Below, in pieces: positions 54,201-61,100 of a stretch of 64,000 nt of DNA. Location of the stretch: assembly GCA_012845835.1 (NCBI GenBank), contig JABAKD010000010.1:11102311-11166310 (forward strand), in the 5' to 3' direction. The notes under the pieces were generated by a model. The model was not told the DNA's origin, did not search any database, and was given only the letters and a program-made list of their open reading frames with translations. The stretch's first letter is position 1, and each line of letters opens with the position of its first letter. Position numbers and translations under genes: made by a program. Source of the DNA: Undaria pinnatifida. Its lineage: Eukaryota > Sar > Phaeophyceae > Laminariales > Alariaceae.

Positions 54201-57200
54201 CGAAGGGGGGCGTCCGAGCGATCGGTAACTATGCTGTAAAGGCCGATGCGGGCGATAGGACGGACCGTGGCGTGTACCGATTGGCGCGGCTGCGGGGCCC
54301 TGTGGTATGCTCCGAGGACTTCCACTCGTAGGCTCGGAGTGCGTTCGTCCACAACGCAATGGTTCGTTCGCTAGCACACGAAGAAGTGCCATGCTATCGG
54401 CCATGGACCTTCCCGTCCAGCTTTCAAGAATCACTAGGAACGCAATCAGGGAAAGCGGAACTCCCTGAAAAATTGTATCCAACCATTCTATATGCGGTAA
54501 CATGCCCAATGATACGACCACAGCGGTACAGGCTGTTCAGGCTGCCGGCTCCGGCAGCGTAGAGCAGTCCCCACTCTTGCACCTTGTGCTCTTGCCCCTC
54601 CGAGAAAACGCGGAGTCGCTGCTCACGCTGCACGATAGGCTCACATAAGTCGCGCTCGGGCTTAGTTGATGGCGTGGGGGGTTATCGTGCATGGTGGTCA
54701 TCAGGCGAGCAAAGCGAGTCAAAAATTCAATCCCCTCCCCGCGTATACCATTCGCCCTCGTATTCGTACAATGCCGCGTCGGGGCGCGTCGAGGTTTCGC
54801 CCACCAGGCACAAATTTCTTGCACCAAGCGCGAAGCACCGCGAGGTGTTCAGCGACTGGCGTGAAGGGGCCAGTTAGCTTGCATCCTAAGAACCGCTTGT
54901 AAGGCGGGCACTTTCTAGCACACGAATGATAGCGTCAAACGCCTTGATTTGTTTTTCGGTGTGGCCATTTCCAGAAACAGCTAGGGGTAGTACTGTGCAG
55001 CTGCCCCACAGGGAGGAGGGGTCTCTCTGTCTTCTGCTGTGTTTGTGCGTGTGCTTGTCTGTCTCGTCTGTCGGCCCGCATGGCGTTCACTCGTTTTCGT
55101 TGGGGACTCTTATCGCTGACTCGTGCTGGTCGGTGAACACAGGTGGGGTCTGCTGGCCGTGGCCGATAGCGAGCGGCTGTGCGATGGTTGCAAGGGCGAC
55201 GCTGGCGTGGAGGGGGGCTGCACTTGTCAGGTGACGAGGGGCTTGAAAAATTATTACGGCTGTGAATAAGCCGAACGTGACGGCCACGATAGAGGTGCAC
55301 CACGATTTTTTCTTAATACTACCCCTCGCTTTAGGAGGCTTAAGACATGTCCTGCTTAGCCCCAAAAAAAATTGTTTGGAAAAAAAAGAAAACCTGCTTT
55401 ATCGCGGATGAAACATCCCGTGGCCTAGGTATACGACGAAAAATCATGCAAAAAAAAAAAAATGTTCCGACGGTTTCGAGTCAAGGAGCCCCGTCATTCA
55501 GAAAACATTTTTTTCAATCGAAAAGTGCCACCTCAATCGTAGCACGTTTCCCGACTCTTTTATGTGTAGACGCGTGCTAAGATAGAGGTGCACCACGTTC
55601 TTCTCTTAATACTACCCCTCACTTTAGGAGGCTTAAGACATGTCCTTTTTAACCCCAAAAAAAATGATTTGGGAAAAAAAGAAAACCTGCTTTACCGCGG
55701 ATGAAACATCTCGTGGCCTTGAGGTACAAGTATACAACAAGAACCATGAAAAAAAATGGCCTATTATTATTTTTTTTTCCGACGGTTTTGGGTGAAGGAG
55801 CCTCGTCATTCAGAAAATATTTCGCCAAAAAGAGGTACCTTTCTGCCAAAAAGAGGTATACCTTAATACCTCTATCGTAGCACGATTATATTGTCAACAT
55901 GTTACCAAGGCTATGGTGGGGGGGGGGTGTTACAAGTAATATCCCCGTTTTTTCACTGCTGAACGTGAGCCAGTCGCACGAGTGAGTCTGTACCTCACTG
56001 GACGAAGATACTTTAGGCGATTGGCTTGGCGCTGGCGTAGCCAACCGTTCCATGTCGGATTCATGTCTCAAAAAACAATATTAAAAACAGTACGAAAGTT
56101 TAAACAAGATCGCGAAGGAAGGGGCGGGAGGGGGGGGGATCGCTCGCGCGAGTGACTCCAAGCCAATGCAAAGCAAAAGTCCCCAAACCCAAACCGTAGC
56201 CTTGGTCAGTTTTGTTTTCTCTTTCTCGATGTTTAATGCTCTGCGAGCCACAAAATAAACGGGCAGAACTTAGGGAATTACCGCGAGGAACTTGCTGTAA
56301 TTTTTAGCCAAGTACGGGTAAAATACATAATTCGACGACTTAGTGCACGCCAACCCACTGTCCTACGGGCAAACTTGGTAAATTACCGCATGGAACTTGC
56401 TCTATACTTGCTGTAAGTCCTAGCCAAGTACGGGTAAAATGCGTATTCAACGACTTAGTGCACGCCAACTCACTGTCCTACATGTTATATGTCTTAGTTT
56501 TTGTCGTGCTCCCGATCTCGGCAAATGCAATGCAACTTGTTATTGTAGTCTCGTAGCCTGCCTTGTTCTTGCGTGGGCTTATACAGCAGGCTTGCCGAAC
56601 AGGGGCGCTCTCTGTATACTCCAGGCGATCTCCCGCAATCAAAACAGGAACAAGTCTGAGTGGGAGTGCAATGTTATCTGGTTAACACGCACTTGTGCTA
56701 TGTACATCTTCGAGCACGTTCTTGCGTCAAAGAGCGCATTTTATTATTTCTGCACCGTCGGCTAAAAGCCGCTGAACGGCCAATTAGCGTTGAGCGCGGA
56801 GAAACAAAAACAAAAACCTACCCTATAGCGATGCTTGGTCCTATAAATATATTGTCTCGAAGGCTCCTTTGTCCTAGCTCATCTCAAACGACGATTTTTC
56901 CTGCCTCTGCTGACATGATTCATGTTCCTACCTCGTCTCAAAACGATTCCTTTTTCTGCCTCACCTCAAGAAACGATGCTTTTTTATGTGCATATCTCGT
57001 TTTTCTCTCCATCTCCGCGACGCATGACGGAAAGACTTCCTTGATGGTAGACCTCCAAAGCTTCGACGAGCCGAACGCCACGCGCTGCTTCCGCGCCCTC
57101 GGCGCCGCCCTCTTGGACGCCCCTACGTCCCTCACTGAAGCTGCTGGTGCTGCGACTACAAAGGCAGCTTCATCTTCCGCCTCCGCCGGCCAAACTTCGA

Positions 57201-58096
57201 CGACAAGTGAGGGCGGAGTTTCTTTGTTTATTTTGTCAGGATTCCTTCTTCCGTGGAGAGGGGCTTTTTTTTTGTATCACATGTGGTCAGGACTTATATT
57301 CCCGTACTACTGTAGAGCGAGACAACTGCGAATATCATAATGCCTTCGATGGGTCGAGTACGTACATGGTGGAATCGTATGGTCTATCGGGGGCCATTCG
57401 TCTTATACGGCACCTTAGCCGGCTTTTCTGTTAGGACCGACTACATCAGTACACGTGCTGCCGAACTCAGAAGCTCGCCAGAAAACTCGTTCATTACACC
57501 CGTCTTCATAGACCTCATGCTGATGCAGTTGTTTCCCTGCGGTTCCGCCCGTACCGCTGGTACAACGGCTGGCGGTGGTGTGGTCCCAAACAATCATCGG
57601 CCTCCTTTTTTCGATAGTTAACGTTTCCGGTCTTCCCACGCCTTCCCGTTATGTGTGTCGTACGTAGACGCGTGGAAGGGAGCACTGCTTGTGGCTGTTG
57701 TTCCTGACGCGGAAAATCCCGGTTCGAACGTGCTTCAGATGCTGCGCCCCGAGGGCGTGATTGGAGGTCACGACGACGACTGCCTGTGCTCGATGGCCGT
57801 ACAGGCAGACCGAAGCCAACCCGCAGGTGGGTTATCTGTATACCGTGGTGCCCCCTTTGTAGCCTTTATAGCGCCGGTTGAGCAGTGCCGGTTGCCCTCT
57901 ACAGTGCCTGTAAAATCGCTTGGCACAGGTGGGAACAACCTGTAGTGGCGGCATGCGGAGTAGTGCCAGTTGCCGTAATAGTGCCGGTGTTTCCGGCCGG
58001 CACACACCAGCACTATAGAGGAATCACTGCTGTATATATATTTGGGTGTTACCGGCGTCATCCTTGTTGTTGTTTTGTTGCTGTTGTTTTTGTTTG

Positions 58097-58128
<32 letters not shown>

Positions 58129-61100
58129 GTTTTTGCTGGTGTCTTGTGGGATGTGCTTGAAATAGTTTGGTCTCGCGAAATTCTGCCGCCATAAGGCGTT
58201 TTTGTTGTATTCGGTGGGTTACTTGCCGGGTGACGGCGACTGTTGTTGTTGTTTTCGAATTTGTTTTTCGTCGGCGGTATCGATGCGAGACTGGTGTTGT
58301 CGATTGAAAACTTCGAGGTCTCGATGTTATACGTGCCCGCCTATGTTTCTCATATGGCAGACAGCAGTACGCTCGTCTCCTGCAACATTCTTACGCACCC
58401 GCTGAAAATATGGAAGTATTGTTGTTTTGTTTTTGCTATTACAGCACGCTGAAAAACAACACGAACGTATAGTCGTTTAGTGGTTGTGCTGTAATCGTCA
58501 TTGCAGTAGTTCAGTGCAAACTCCGGGTCACAAAGTTAGACCATCTCTGCCGTCCACACACACACCTCACGTACCGATTTTTTGCTGTTGTTTTGTGTCG
58601 CGCATTAGGTTTCTCCCTCTTGAACACTTGCCCGCGTTTTGCGGACAGAGTGCATACTTGGAATTCGCGTGGAACAATTTTTGCGGAGGTGTAAGGATTG
58701 AAACCCCCAACGCTCCTCGACCTGCTGTGTCAAATGACGCTCACTTTCATTCGGCACATTCCCACGCGGTTCACGAAAAACGAAAGAAACAACAACAACT
58801 CATGGTTGTGCGGTCGACGTTAATTTGATACTGATGGAATGCTATAATAGTAGGTTTCGTGTCAGGCGAACGTTAGGCTTTGTGTCAGGCGTCAATTTTT
58901 GCTTTTTTTTTTTCGTGTCCGGGGGGTCGTTGGGTTTACAACCTTCCCCCCTACGTTCGTGAACGTGTGTCAACTCTGTTGCTCAACTTACGCTCGGCTT
59001 TCTCCGCGCGGTTTACGAAGAACGACGACCAAAGGGTGTGTGGTGGCGTGTGGTCAACGTCAATACTCGATTAAAAAAAAACGAAAAAACATGAACCCAC
59101 GATTGTGCGGTCAGCGTTGTGGTGCTGCCTCAAAACTGCAAGCAGTGACCACCACCGCCTATATACCTCCCCCGCACCTACTACTGTGGCAGCTCCCCAT
59201 CCACATTCGCTTACCGCCCGCCTGACGTAACAGCTGGGGTATTATGGACTGGCCTTTACTTGAAGTGGCAGTTGCAGAGCGTGCTACAACCTGCCTACCG
59301 CCGGGGTATTACAAGTATGGATAGGTCTTTACTTGAAGTGGCAGTTGCAGAGCGTGCTACAACCTTCACACGCGAAAAGTTGGAACGATTGTGTTGTTTT
59401 TTCATCAGACGGGGGTGTCTTTGCTGTTGTGAGTGCGACGGGAAGATGCCCTCATCTCAGTATATCATGTTGCAACATTTTTTTTTTTATGCGCACTTAA
59501 TAGTTGCGCATAGAAGCCATGCACACCTACCTATCTTACTCTCGCACTCGTGTGCGGGGTTGACTTGTTGTGCGGTCTGCCAAAGGAAAAGGGTGGAAAG
59601 GTGACCGCTTCACAGCGAAAAAAATGTATGCACCCTTAGAGACCCTTATCGGTTTACATAAGCCATGCACCCTTACCCAAAGTACTGTTTTTTTTTTTGT
59701 TTTTTTTTTTATCCTCCTGCGGATGATGTGAAAAAATAAAGCTTTAGCTCACCACACTTCCACGTATTTTCATGCGCGTCGTGTAACGATTTAACTCAGT
59801 TGCTTTCGCAGCCCAACGCTAGCTGGCGCACCCTTCGGGTCCCATCGTAGGTATAGCGTGAGCTGTCCCTATCAGTGGTCTTCGTTGCAACCCCGGCAGC
59901 GCAAGCTGCCGTTGTATACGGATGCGTGTGTATGTCGACCAGTACTGAATTTTGATTTTTATGTTACACACCCTGATCCCACCCTCTATGATATTTGGGC
60001 TAGGCTAGGTTAGGGCTTAGGCTTCTGGTCGGGTTGGGACCTGGAACCAGGTATATCAGGCCGGTCGCCCCGGTGGCGTATCAGGTTATCTTCGAGCCTG
60101 GTATAGGTCAGTTTCGTGAGTGAATCCACCCGAGTGCATACTCGTATAAATTAGTGGAGACTTTTTCTTGTGCACAAATTGACTTGCGGAAAACGCGAGA
60201 GCGTTAGTTAGCAACATTTCGATGAAAAATCGACGAGCAGTGGGATTGCTGAACCCTGTGCGCGATAAAAATTGAAGGCAAGAACCGGGGGGGGAGAAAG
60301 GGACGACACCTGTGACCACGGCTCGTCCAGAAGCTGGAAAGTAAAAGTGTGCACAAAAAAAAAAAAAAAAAAAAAAGTACGCTGCTACTGCTACTGCTGT
60401 ATTAATAGTAGTACGTTAAATAGGGGTGCATACCATACCAGGTATATATATTTTTTGAACTACGAGTACAGCAGTAATAGTATACCGATAAACCTGGTAC
60501 CAGATCCCAACCCGACTAAGGAGCCTAAGCCCTAACCTAGCCCAAATACCAGGGGGTGGGATCAGAGTGTGTACATATAAAATACAGTTACTTTGGGTAG
60601 GTAGGGGTGCATGGGTTGTGGACTCCGATAAGGGTCGCTGAGGATGTATATATATTTTTTCGCCCCGGAGCGGTCACCTTTTCACCCTTTTCCTTTGGCA
60701 GACCGCACAACAAGTCAACCTTGCACGCGAGTGCGAGAGTAAGATAGGGAGATGCGCATGGCTTATATGCGCACATAGGTGGGCATAGTTTTTTTTTCGA
60801 TCCCAGAGAGATACCTGGTACAACTTATTATTATGTGGTCAGACTGTGAAACAGAGTAAACCAAGCAGTCGCAATTGATCAAGGTAAAGCAAGTGCATTT
60901 GCTAGCGTACCGGGTACGATAACACAACAAAACAAGCCAGACCATAAAATAAGATGAATAAAGTAAAATAAAGAAAACAAAAAGGAAAACTTAGCAGAAC
61001 AAACGACAGGTGTTTCGAAGAATGTGATGCAAGAAGATCAGAAAGGATTTACTGTAAGAAGAACAGCATACGTGCTGAAGAGGAACAGTTGCCTGTTGCA

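Noticed and set aside
54186-54521. Minus-strand ORF of 111 codons and a + strand frame [17 protein letters not shown]
   Set aside because: No recognised homology; the flanking clathrin-like exons join in phase without it.
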